Source: Bradysia coprophila
Lineage: Eukaryota > Arthropoda > Insecta > Diptera > Sciaridae
Length of the DNA: 64,000 nt
Direction: 5' to 3'
Assembly: GCF_014529535.1 (NCBI RefSeq)
Contig: NW_023503608.1
Location: 2,666,001 to 2,730,000 of the forward strand
A program made the position numbers and the translations under genes. The notes beneath the pieces were generated by a model. The model searched no databases. It was not told the DNA's origin and saw only the letters and a list, made by a program, of their open reading frames with translations. Shown here one piece after another: positions 36,124-45,870 of the stretch (its first letter is position 1; every line of letters starts with the position of its first letter).

Positions 36124-36130
36124 ATTATAT

Positions 36131-36590
36131 TAAATAATGAACTTCTTTGAATCTGGACCCATTGTTCCGAAAGTTTCACGGAAGTATGAGTTTTAAAGCA
36201 CAGGCTTTGTGAGTTCTTTGGTGGGTTTAATGTTTTTTCTAACAAAGTAAAAGCTAAAGGGTCAAACAACGCACTTCGCAAAAGTGGTACTCTAAATAGG
36301 GTACTGAAACTTGACAGTGCTACATACAAAATTTTACATTGTAAAAAGAGTGGGGATAAAATTTCATAGAAAATAGTACTCTATTTGGCAGTTGTCATTA
36401 ATAGTTCTTTTGCTTGAAGTGCGTTGGTTGAATACGTTTTACAGCTTCGTTCACAGACGATTATTTAACAGAAATCAATATCTAAGAATTCAACATCTTG
36501 AATACAATTGTTTGATCAATAAAGTAATGACCAATAGTATCTCTAGCAAACTCTCTGAAGAAATCGAACTAGGCGGTATATAGTTATTTA
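36131..36590. other. Intergenic, nothing recognised
   Basis: AT-rich, short ORFs only. Confidence 0.3.
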
Positions 36591-36710
36591 TCTACCAAGG
36601 TAGGTATGAAGGTATTTTTTCGCACTAGATGTCGATTGTCGACCCGAGGCGAAGCCGAGGTCGACAAGACGTCAAGGGCGAAAAAATACCGGCATACCTA
36701 CCGTGGTAGA
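36591..36710. repeat. Hairpin repeat with CGAGGCGAAGCCGAGG centre
   Basis: Arms CTACCAAGGTAGGTATG plus GGTATTTTTTCGC against GCGAAAAAATACC plus CATACCTACCGTGGTAG, with a GC-rich centre TCGACCCGAGGCGAAGCCGA that is itself near-palindromic. It abuts the next inverted repeat and may form one composite element with it. Confidence 0.65.
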
Positions 36711-36712
36711 TA

Positions 36713-37119
36713 CAACGTTTTTCGCAATTTCGGGCCATAATCACCTTTCCAATGCAAAACATGTCCTACATTTTGTTCTAAAATTCTTGTGTATACAGAA
36801 ATTCATTTAAACGATCAAGAAGGCTGCATTATAATACACATTGCAATGTGTATTATATTCGCTGTTTTGTGCTCAAAAACCTTTTGGTGTCGGGGGTTCG
36901 ATTTCTGGTCAATGCAAGATTTTTATTTATAAAAATTTAGCCTTCGTTGAAGGTAATAGGTTCTTTAGCGTGCGAAAAAAAAGTTGATAATGCACTGCGT
37001 GCGAAAAAAAGTTCATATTGCGCTGTGTCCGGGAATACAGTGAAATAAATACCTTCAAAACGACATTAAATGGATGCATGGAAAGGTGATGATTATGGAC
37101 CGGAATTGCGAAAACTAGT
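36713..37119. mobile_element. MITE-like element, ~38-bp inverted ends
   Basis: Left end ACGTTTTTCGCAATTTCGGG then CCATAATCACCTTTCC; the right end mirrors it with small changes. Internally it has repeated TTTTTTTCGCACGC words. No coding capacity. Confidence 0.65.
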
Positions 37120-38023
37120 TTAAGAAACTGTGCTCCTTAATAAGACTAATAAAACGAAGTGTGTCTTTCCTTTTTTTGCTAGATAGAATATTGTAATGAC
37201 CCAATAATTACACTGCTGACGTTCTTGTCGTCTTTGAAGCATAAGAGAAATTATGGTAGGCATTTCGAAAATTAAGATAATTTCAACTATTTTGACCAGG
37301 TGGGACGCCTGTTTTTCAATTTGTGAGGATGGTTCGTCAACCTGCTTTTATTAACAATTTTTCTAACAATTGAAAACTTATCATTTCGGAATTATCTGAT
37401 TGTGTAGAACACGGTCATTTGGAATCTAGAGTTTACTCGACAGTGCGTAGTCGTATAGTATACGGTGCGGAGATTAGATAAACTCAGATAAAGCGAACCT
37501 AAAGCACAGCTTGGAGTCTAAACTTCGGACTCTGCTCTACGTTATAACATTTATCACGAATTTGTTGCACAGTAAAGTAAAAATGATTAGTAAAATATGG
37601 AGGCATACTGGCATGATCGATAGAGAACTCTTGACCTGCCTGTGGTAGTCTGGCCAAGTAGTTTATCCGCTTTTATCCGTATTGTTAAATCATTTTATTG
37701 GAGGCTGTCGATATTATTACTTCGCTATTCTGATTACAGTTGAAACAACAGAAAGCAAAGTAATATTTTTAGAAAAGGCAGACTGCGTTTTGTGATCTTT
37801 AATTTCGTTTGTTTCAATTATCGTCCATGATTTAAGTCAAAATCTTTTACATCATTTGTTTTAGCATTCCTTTTGACTCAACAGAGATCATTTTTTGTCG
37901 TTGTTGACGATCACAGACGATTAGAAATTCTGTACACTCCATTTTGTATAAAAATTTATTTAAATTTGTGCAACCACTTTTGACATCTCTTTGTGACTCA
38001 TTAGAAAAAATAAATTCGAAAAG
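37120..38023. other. 3' flank of MCAD gene and intergenic
   Basis: AATAAA on the minus strand at 37960-37955 lies ~64 nt past the MCAD stop. Otherwise AT-rich sequence with weak MITE-like words (ATTACTTC). Confidence 0.4.
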
Positions 38024-39835
38024 TTAAATTCTTGACTTCGCATCGTCCAAAACCTGACGCGAAATAATCATCCGTTGAATTTGTGACGTTCCCTCATAGA
38101 TCTGATATATTTTTGCATCTCTCATCAGTTTTTCCACTGGATACTCTGAATTGAAACCATTGCCGCCAAATATTTGAACCGCATCCGACGCATTTTTGTT
38201 CGCTACATCGGATGCATATAACTTAGCAATGGATGCGTAAAAACTGTTTCGACGACCTAAAAGTTGGGTGAAGTTCTTAAATTGTTTTCTGGGTTTTTAT
38301 AGTAAGTTCCTCACCTTGATCAACCTCCCATGCCGACAAATAATAAGCCAGTCTTGCGGTCTCTACCCCTATAGCCATATCAGCGAGCATATTCGAAACT
38401 GATTGATGCTGAGCAATTGGAACTCCGAAAGTTTTCCGCTCCAATGAATACTTCAACGCTTCGTCCAATGCACGTTGCGCTAGACCGACAGCACCAGCTG
38501 CAACCGGAGGTCTCGTTTTATCAAATGTACCCATTGCTATTTTAAAACCACCGCCTTCTGCACCCAAAACATTTTCCTTGGGTATTCGGACATCTTCGAA
38601 TGTTATGCCACGAGTATCACTGGCTCGTTGGCCCATATTTATTTCCTGGTGAACATGGAAATCATAATCGCAATCAATTTTAATCGACTTTTCGATGCAA
38701 TACCTTTCGTCCAGGTGTTACTCCGGGCCAATCTCTTTCAACAATGAACCCAGTGAATGCCTTTCCGGCCGGTGCCTTTGGATCTGGATCAGTACGAGCC
38801 AACAAGAAATACCAATTAGCAACACCACCGTTTGTGATCCACATCTTTTGGCCATTCAAAATGTATTCGTCTCCTTTGCGTACGGCCCTCGTTTTGACTC
38901 CATTCACATCAGATCCGGCTCCCGGTTCAGTAACAGCGTAAGCAGCTACTAGAGGCTCCTCAAGAAGTCGTCCTAAATACTTCTTCTGTTGTTCTTTGTT
39001 TCCGGACAAAATCACCGGCATTTGCTATGTAAAAGTAAAATGAAAATTAATTCGAGATTGACTTCGATTTACAATTCAGTTACCCCTAATCCACTAGCTT
39101 CCATCGCTGTTTTCACACCCGCGCATCCATAAGCCAATTCTTCTGCAATTACACATCCGGTTAAAACGCTCATATCCATTCCGCCGATGTCTGCTGGTAT
39201 GTGCCCGTTGAGTAATCCCAGTGCGTGCGATTTTTTCATAATGTCCCATGGATATTCACCAGTCTGATCAAGTTTGGCAGCAACTGGAATTACTTCTTCT
39301 TTCACAAATTTTCTGGCGACTGCCTGCATTTCCAGTTGTTCTTCGGTCAGACTGAAGCATGGTCCAGTTGAACTGGCCTCAGTACTTTTCGAGAAACTAC
39401 GGATGTTGGACATCCGGCAAATCGAACTTAGGTGCCTTAACTGTAAAGGTAAAATTTCAAAACATAAATAGCTTCATGCATCAGTGTACATTATTTGTAG
39501 TAGAAATCGTGGCATTTTACTAAATATTACATACAACAGGCGTATCTTCAATTTAGTATTAAAAATGTAATCACTGATCTCGTAAGAGAGATAATTTTTT
39601 GTCAAGCGCCATAGCCCCTTGATATGAAAAAAGTATCTTCAAATCAACACTCTATATTTATGACGACCACTGAGTGTAACCGACTTTTGGACTCTGAACC
39701 TCAAATGAATGAGGCCGCAATAAAATTCGTGCATTTTAATTAAACTAAAGGGAACACATCGCAAATGCAAACAACAAGGAAGGAATTGCAGTGATTTTCT
39801 TTTTGAAATCTTAAAACATTTCCTACCTTCAGCAT
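38024..39835 (-). CDS. Mcad: Medium-chain acyl-CoA dehydrogenase, mitochondrial
   Basis: FAD enzyme for the first step of mitochondrial beta-oxidation of medium-chain acyl-CoA, passing electrons to ETF. Minus-strand exons: 39835-39827, 39440-39084, 39024-38704, 38645-38315 and 38256-38024, giving 416 residues (human MCAD 421). The first coding exon holds only ATG CTG AAG. It joins exon 2 in phase to make the targeting leader [20 protein letters not shown]. Landmarks: [35 protein letters not shown], the acyl-CoA dehydrogenase signature region [62 protein letters not shown] and [11 protein letters not shown]. The last contains the catalytic base Glu. All expected motifs are intact. Short-chain paralogues share these motifs, but the catalytic Glu in YEGTSQIQR and the overall length favour MCAD. 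Confidence 0.93.
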
Positions 39836-40245
39836 GATTGCCTATAATCTATAACTAAATGATACTTAAGAAAAAGAAAATAAATTCTTATTGAAAACAA
39901 CAGAGAACCAATTTTATATGGCCGTATACAGGTAGTGAAAGACTGAAACTGAATTAAACAAAAATCAAAATAATCTTTCATCTGTATGCTATAATATAGC
40001 ATTGCTATATGGATGTTAAGTATGTGGGTCTTGTCTGACTGTCAAAATCATTATGCATACGAAAGAGTTTCTATAATAGATGTGCGTTCTGGTACAATTT
40101 ACGATTTTACCGATAAAATGTAGCGAAAAAGTGAAAAATTTTATGCGTAGTTTCCTAATTTCTTGATATAGATTTGTTTCTAACCAAGGTTACTTAGCAG
40201 ATATGTGTCTTTAATTTTAATCGTAAAGAATCAGCAAGTTATGTG
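39836..40245. other. Upstream flank of MCAD
   Basis: Contains the MCAD 5' UTR and promoter; no clear promoter motif. AT-rich. Confidence 0.35.
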
Positions 40246-40363
40246 CTATTGACAACGACGACAAGTATATGCAATTCGTTCAGGTTCTCTTATTACAACA
40301 ATGACAAAAATGTTGAAGTATCAAAAACGGAGATACTTGACACAAACGAAGTAACAGGGTAAT
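40246..40363 (-). repeat. Degenerate fragment of the TTAA-type MITE family
   Basis: CTATTGACAACGACGACAAG near the start and ACAAACGAAGTAACAG near the end are the reverse-orientation hallmarks of the element at 9569-9772. Confidence 0.45.
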
Positions 40364-40687
40364 TATTATTATTATTATTACTGTTTCAAGGCTGTTTTTT
40401 AGTTTCCTAAACGTCATCCACAGATACATAACCAAAAATATTTTTGATTATTATATAGACGTGGTGGTCATAGTGGTCACAAAAGCGTTGATGTATCTTC
40501 GTAACGTTTTGTAAAAATGATTTTTGACATGCCAAAAACAAACGGGAACATCCAGCCGAGAACCAAAACCTCAACGCTCTTGTGAAGATTTCGTCAACAA
40601 TAATTTTTTCTATAGACCAGATAGATCAGAACGAGAATTCCGAATCCAAACCGCAGAAGACCCTATTTGGCCCAAAAGCACATAAAA

Positions 40688-40898
40688 TTACCTTGCAAAT
40701 GATACCCCACACGACCATGTACGTTTTGTGTACCTCGAGAAATTTCTGTAAGAACAGTGCAAGTCTTCGGTTGAAAACATTAACCGCACATATTTCCCTA
40801 TTCGGCTCAACAGTTCGGCTCAAACCTTTCAAATGACACCCCACATGACCCTGTGTGACTGGAGAAATTTTTGTAAGAAAAGTGCAAGATTTCGGTTT
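40688..40898 (+). repeat. Two-copy direct repeat
   Basis: Units at about 40690-40780 and 40822-40898 share CAAATGA, ACCCCACA, GAGAAATTT, TGTAAGAA and AGTGCAAG. Non-coding; possibly a decayed element. Confidence 0.55.
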
Positions 40899-41005
40899 TT
40901 GATCACCTTTCACCCAGCCAACACAAGCTTCGAAGAATTTTTTGGAAAGTGATTTTGACTTCTAGAGTCAACTGGAAAATGCTTTCGATTTCGGTAGGCT
41001 GTTTT

Positions 41006-41208
41006 CACAACCCTGCTTCTAGCATGAACATAGAAAATATTCGGAGGCTGATGAAATCACAGTAGGCACTGCGTTTCTGTTGTACAGATAGATGACTTGC
41101 TTTCGTTGTATGAGTTAAAACATACAATACTAAGCGGTAGCTCGTATCACTAAAGCCTCCAAATTTGACAATTGTCAATTCAGTGTTCATGCTAGTAGCA
41201 GTGCTGTG
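41006..41208 (-). mobile_element. MITE family B, copy 2
   Basis: Reverse-oriented relative of 18245-18460. Ends are CTTCTAGCATGAAC and GTTCATGCTAGTAG, with GTGCTGTG outside on the right; the left CACAGCAC end is degraded. Confidence 0.75.
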
Positions 41209-41362
41209 CTGGTTTTCAAAAGAATCAATCTTAATAATAACTTGCCATGGCTATTGTCCGAAAGCAAGTTAAAATAACTGGTCTCAATTACATTTCCTTC
41301 TCTATCATCATAACCGTATATATGATCGTTTCGGGGTGAAACCAATGAACGTCAACACAAGG

Positions 41363-41462
41363 TATGGTCGAATGTCAAACTTTGTATGTAGCGGAGGACA
41401 TAGCGATTTCATATAAAAAAACTCACCTCTCTCTGGTTTGTATGGTTTGTATTATACCTGGT
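41363..41462 (+). mobile_element. MITE family C, internally deleted copy
   Basis: Keeps the left outer arm of the element at 32231-32557 (GTAGCGGAGGACATAGCGAT, TTCATATAAA) and the TTGTATGG ... ATACCTGG right edge but lacks the hairpin middle. Confidence 0.6.
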
Positions 41463-42462
41463 TTATACTTTCATTCGGTGAAACGGGTAAAATTAAGGAA
41501 TAAATTTGCGTATGGCTCAATTTTAAGTGTAGATTTCCACGATTTCCACCCAACAAAAAGTACTCCGTGAGAGAGCAAGCTGTCAAGTAAACAAAGCAAA
41601 AAATGAAAAAATATAATTTTGCCTCTCACACGTAGCACTTTTTTGGTAAGTGGAAATTAAGCATTAACATTGGATGATTTAGTCTTTGATAGGCGAAGAA
41701 AAATCACTTGTTGGTCATTTACATGGTAATAATTCTCAAAGTTGTGGGTAACTCGTACCTGCTTAGAGAGAAGCTCTGTGGTGCTACCTTATATTTCAAC
41801 AAAATTCTTTAAATTGAAACTTGAGCCAAGTAAATTCCACTCAATTTTTGTAATATTGTTTAAAAAATACATCGTACGCCATTAAAACAGACATAAAGTA
41901 CAGACTGGTGACAAACATTAACACACCCAACAGAATTTTGTTCCATTTTTGAATTCAAACATTTGCCAAGAATCTGTTTGTATGGATCAACAGCAGACTT
42001 GCTGCATGAAACAGAAATGTAATGAAGAAGAAGAAAATGAAGAAGGTCGTGTTGAGTGTGTATGCAAGTTGTTTTTGTGTTAGTTAACTAATAACCTACC
42101 AACCTAGATTCGGAAAAAAACTTTTGATTTTCTTAAAATATTCTTTGCAATGTAAATAATTATTATAAGTCAATAAAAAATACATAAAGTGGTGGCAAAA
42201 CATGTCGTTTTCGTGATAGAAATGGAGTTTATGTGAAAAATGACGTCGTAACTGTGCAAATCGAAAGTGTTTAGTACGGATATAGCAAAAATTGTGAGAA
42301 AAAAAACTACATGCACAAACACGTACATTTGAATCAATAGATTATCTAATTAGAGCATTCTAGCAAAACCAACAATCTAATTAGAATAAATTTGTTCGTT
42401 TTCATTCGGGTGTCAGAATTCTAATTAAATTATTTTTCATTTGTGACTCGAGAAAAAAAGTC
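41463..42462 (+). promoter_or_regulatory. Upstream region of the first ftz-f1 coding exon
   Basis: About 1 kb before the ATG at 42463. It presumably holds the 5' UTR and perhaps the promoter of the alpha-type transcript. It contains repeated CAATCTAATTAGA-like words near 42330-42385. No TATA box with convincing spacing was identified. Confidence 0.35.
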
Positions 42463-42916
42463 ATGAATCAAGTCAAACCAATGATGAATTCGCGTGGAAA
42501 TTCGGTGATCAATAATTGTTCCATTTCGAACGACGTCGACAACAACAGCCTGTCTGTATCATTTCTAACTCCAATTAATTTGCTAACATCATCAAATCAG
42601 TCAACGCAAATTGTTTTTACTGAAACAACAGCTTCCATCTCCTCATCGTCGCGAGTCTCCCACCATCCACAACATGTATCGCATAATAGTAATGCTACGC
42701 TGAATATAAATGATATTGTTGCTTCGTCCAACAATGTCATAGTTCAAGCGAATGATATTAGCGTAGGTAATGGCACCGTGAGTGGTGTTGAGCAGCACTC
42801 ACCTACGCTGATGGAACAAAAAGATGCGACTAGCACATCCGAAGGAAACATTCTTCATATCATCTCAACGGATCCGGAACAGAAAGGTTTGGAGGGTTTA
42901 GAGGATGAAACAGATG
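42463..42916 (+). CDS. ftz-f1: Probable alpha-specific first coding exon of ftz-f1
   Basis: 151 codons plus one base, from an ATG at 42463 to a strong donor (ACAGATG|GTAAGT). The sequence is Ser/Asn-rich with no domain of its own (NQVKPMMNSRGNSVINN, TSEGNILHIISTDPEQKG, LEGLEDETD), typical of a nuclear-receptor A/B region. It lies ~20 kb upstream of, and on the same strand as, the beta-FTZ-F1 exon at 63376. In flies ftz-f1 makes alpha and beta forms from separate promoters with different N-termini, so this exon fits the alpha form. The exon ends in phase 1. That is compatible with a candidate internal acceptor at 63730 in the beta exon (TTTCCAACAG|GATATT) and with the exon after the 63919 donor. 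Identity as alpha is inferred from position, not from recognisable similarity. It could be an unrelated gene. Confidence 0.6.
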
Positions 42917-44204
42917 GTAAGTCACCCATTTTTTTAACCACAGAGTTTATTTAATCGAAGAAAACAATTAAGAAATTTATGCTGTTGCTGTTGTGCGAGA
43001 ACATCTGTTGAAGTGGAAATTGAACAAAAATGGTGTTCAGTTGAGAAACTCATCGAAATGACTTGGATTAATGTGTGGTTGTTTCAAGACCATGTCTAAT
43101 CCAAACGAAATTCTCATTGTATTCTTCGTGTTCTCTGTCCATTTTTTTTTCTTCTTCGTCTATTTCTCGAAAAACTAACCCATTCAATAGCAGCTAAGTT
43201 AACATTACATCATCATCACAGTGTATTATTGTACACAAAATGTTCCTTCGTCTAGCTATCATTATTTCGTTGTATTATATTGTATCCATGTGTGTATATG
43301 GTGTCGTGTGTGTCTTTACAATAACAACGATCGAAATATTATAAAACCCAAACCAATTCAACACGATTGAATGATGCATGCATAATCTAGCCAGAATTCA
43401 TTCGAATATAACCATATCCGCTAATCTTTGATCATAGCCTTTTTCTCAATTCTTTGATTCTAAATTTTTTCCTTCTCGTTTTTTTCGTTTTTATTCTCAG
43501 CTACACCCCATTGTATCGTACGTACGCGTACATTATATTATAAATAAAATACCACCACATTCATATTGCATTTAGGTATAAACCATGTGAAACGAATTGA
43601 AAATCGCGAGTTTGGCATTCGTTCTTCTATTATATTATGAATCACTTATTGTACAAGCAAATTACTTTGCCTTTTCTCGTTGCTGGTGTGTAGTGTTCGC
43701 AGCTAATTTCGGTTTCGAATGCTGGTTCTTTGGTTATATTATTTGCTAAGGAGTTTTTCTTTCTGAGTTCGTTAAGGTATGAAACTTGGAGGTACAGTGG
43801 ATTCATATAATTGGATGTTGAAATCTGTTTTCTGTTGATAGTTTTCAGGTTCACTTGATGATTGTAGAGGAATCTTCCATAATATTTTGTTGCAGTATTT
43901 ATCAAGCTTTCAAGGAAGTAAAACCGAAATATTTTGCCCCTAAGATGAGCTCGAAGCTCAGTTCAGAATATGAACATTTCTTCATTATTTATTGTTGAAA
44001 ATATTGAAAACAACTTTGGAAATAAAATGCAGTTTCCATAATGTAACTATACCATTATACGTACTCATCTCACTTTTCCTAGAACAACATTTGACCCACT
44101 GACCTACTTTGTATTCATAGTGCGAAAATTTGAAAATTTCTGCAGGGCGTCAGAACCTTTTTGATAGTTTTCATGGAAAATGCGAAAAAATCAAAATTAA
44201 AATG

Positions 44205-44215
44205 AATTTAGGTCA
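44205..44215 (+). promoter_or_regulatory. Candidate DHR3/ROR monomer site
   Basis: AATTTAGGTCA matches the DHR3/E75 consensus (A/T-rich 5' extension plus RGGTCA) at every position. DHR3 activates beta-ftz-f1 in Drosophila, so a site in this gene is plausible, though it is ~19 kb from the beta start codon. A near match, GAAATAGGTCA, is at 48255-48265. Confidence 0.3.
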
Positions 44216-44703
44216 ACAATTGTTATTGGTGACAGGCCAATCATACTTATCACTTTCAAACACAATGCCTACAACATTACATCTAACCTGCTGTAAATCT
44301 TGTAACTTTATCACATCACTGAGCAAAATGACAGTGTATTCTTACTGCAAGCTGATTTGGAAAGATTATTAATTATTTTGGTTCGCAATACGGAAAATAT
44401 TTTCAAAATTTATATGCTTCCCGACCTAATATAGTTGTAGTACTTATCAGGAAAATGCGAATGTAATGATACGCATACAACAATTCCTATAGGCAATCCA
44501 ACGATTTTGAAGAAAAGAGCACTTCAAAAGTCTCTGATTTATCAGTGATAACATTTTATGTTTGATAACGGTTATAATTTTAAATTCGCTGCTATCTCGG
44601 ATTGTTATTTATAAAACATACTCCTTCAAAATGACTCTTTAAGCCCTTTCTGTAATCTGGATGTAAAATCATGTTCTTTCGATTAATTTTCGTGTGGATA
44701 ATA

Positions 44704-44826
44704 ACTATCGACAACGACGACGAGAATAAGCGTTGAGCTCTGGTTAGTGATTCTCACATATCGAATTGAATGATAAACATATTGAAGTGGAAACACTTCA
44801 CAAAAATATGAAGTAACAGATTCACT
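44704..44826 (-). repeat. Degenerate TTAA-type MITE fragment
   Basis: CTATCGACAACGACGACGAG and AATATGAAGTAACAGATTC are reverse-orientation hallmarks of the 9569-9772 family. Confidence 0.45.
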
Positions 44827-45650
44827 GACATAATTGGTCATGTGACTACTCTATAAGTTCTACTCTTGACGACTAGTGAACATCAACTTTGGAGAATTAC
44901 CTGCCATGGGTCCGAAATCTTACATGTGATCTCCTACCAATTTCACATACAAAATTGGAATACAACAAAACTTTCTTGAAAGAAATTTTGATATGCTTTT
45001 ATTTGTTCTACCTCATTCAAATTTGTAACAGCTACATCTGGCGTCACAAGCAACAATTCTGTGATATAGTGACAAAAATAACTGATTCAATCCCGTCAAT
45101 TGATTTAAATATTCTCATTTTCAATAGTAAACTCATACAGTCATATGAAATAAAGAAATGAATATGGTAGAAAGCGAGCGAACTAATAATAGTTGGGAAA
45201 CTTTTCGTCAAACCAAGTTGATTATGTCAAAACGGGAGCGGAGCGAGGGAAGAAAAATTGAAATAACTGTGCTGGAGCGCTACAATGAATTTTTTCGTGT
45301 TTTTCTCTTAACTCAATAAAATCAGTAATATTAGTGTTCTCACCAAAACTCGTAGGGAGATTTTGATGAATGACTGTTCGCTTCAGAGCTATCCTTTCCA
45401 TTTAAAGAGAACACAAAGTCTTATATAAAACCAGTAGTGATGAAAATGGAGATCAATTACATTTTATCTTAATAAGTGTTCTCTGCGGAATTCAAAATCA
45501 TCAAGCTCTGCAGAAATCTGATGCAAAACAAACACATTTTTTCCAAAATGACTGTGTCTGATATAGTTCTCCCAAATTCTAAAGTGTTCTCGCAGCATTG
45601 CCACGATGCTATGTAAAATTTCGGACCCATGTTACCTGCATCTAAGGAAA

Positions 45651-45870
45651 TTTCAGGTCAGGTCAGGCATATTTTTTCAAGAAACCTGATCTGAACCTGA
45701 ACCTGAATTTCTGAAACCTGTCAGGCCTCGGGTCGACTTGATTACTGCATTTCAGGGTTCAAGCCAATTCAGGTCAGGGCAAAATTGATCAAATCAGGTT
45801 CCAGGTCAATCGGGTTTCAGGTATAATTCAGGTTGACCTGGCCTGTTCTGAGCCTCACCTGCACCTGTTA
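45651..45870. repeat. CAGGT-rich region with clustered AGGTCA half-sites
   Basis: Low-complexity segment of decayed TCAGGTC / ACCTGA units. Exact AGGTCA lies at 45655, 45660, 45771 and 45803 and TGACCT at 45834. The first half favours one strand, the 45681-45720 part the other. It may be a decayed simple repeat, a cluster of nuclear-receptor half-sites, or both. Similar words occur at 9420-9510. Confidence 0.5.

Noticed and set aside
36840-36930. Possible tRNA (GGGGGTTCGATTTC resembles a B box)
   Set aside because: No A box or cloverleaf arms; the sequence lies inside a MITE-like repeat.
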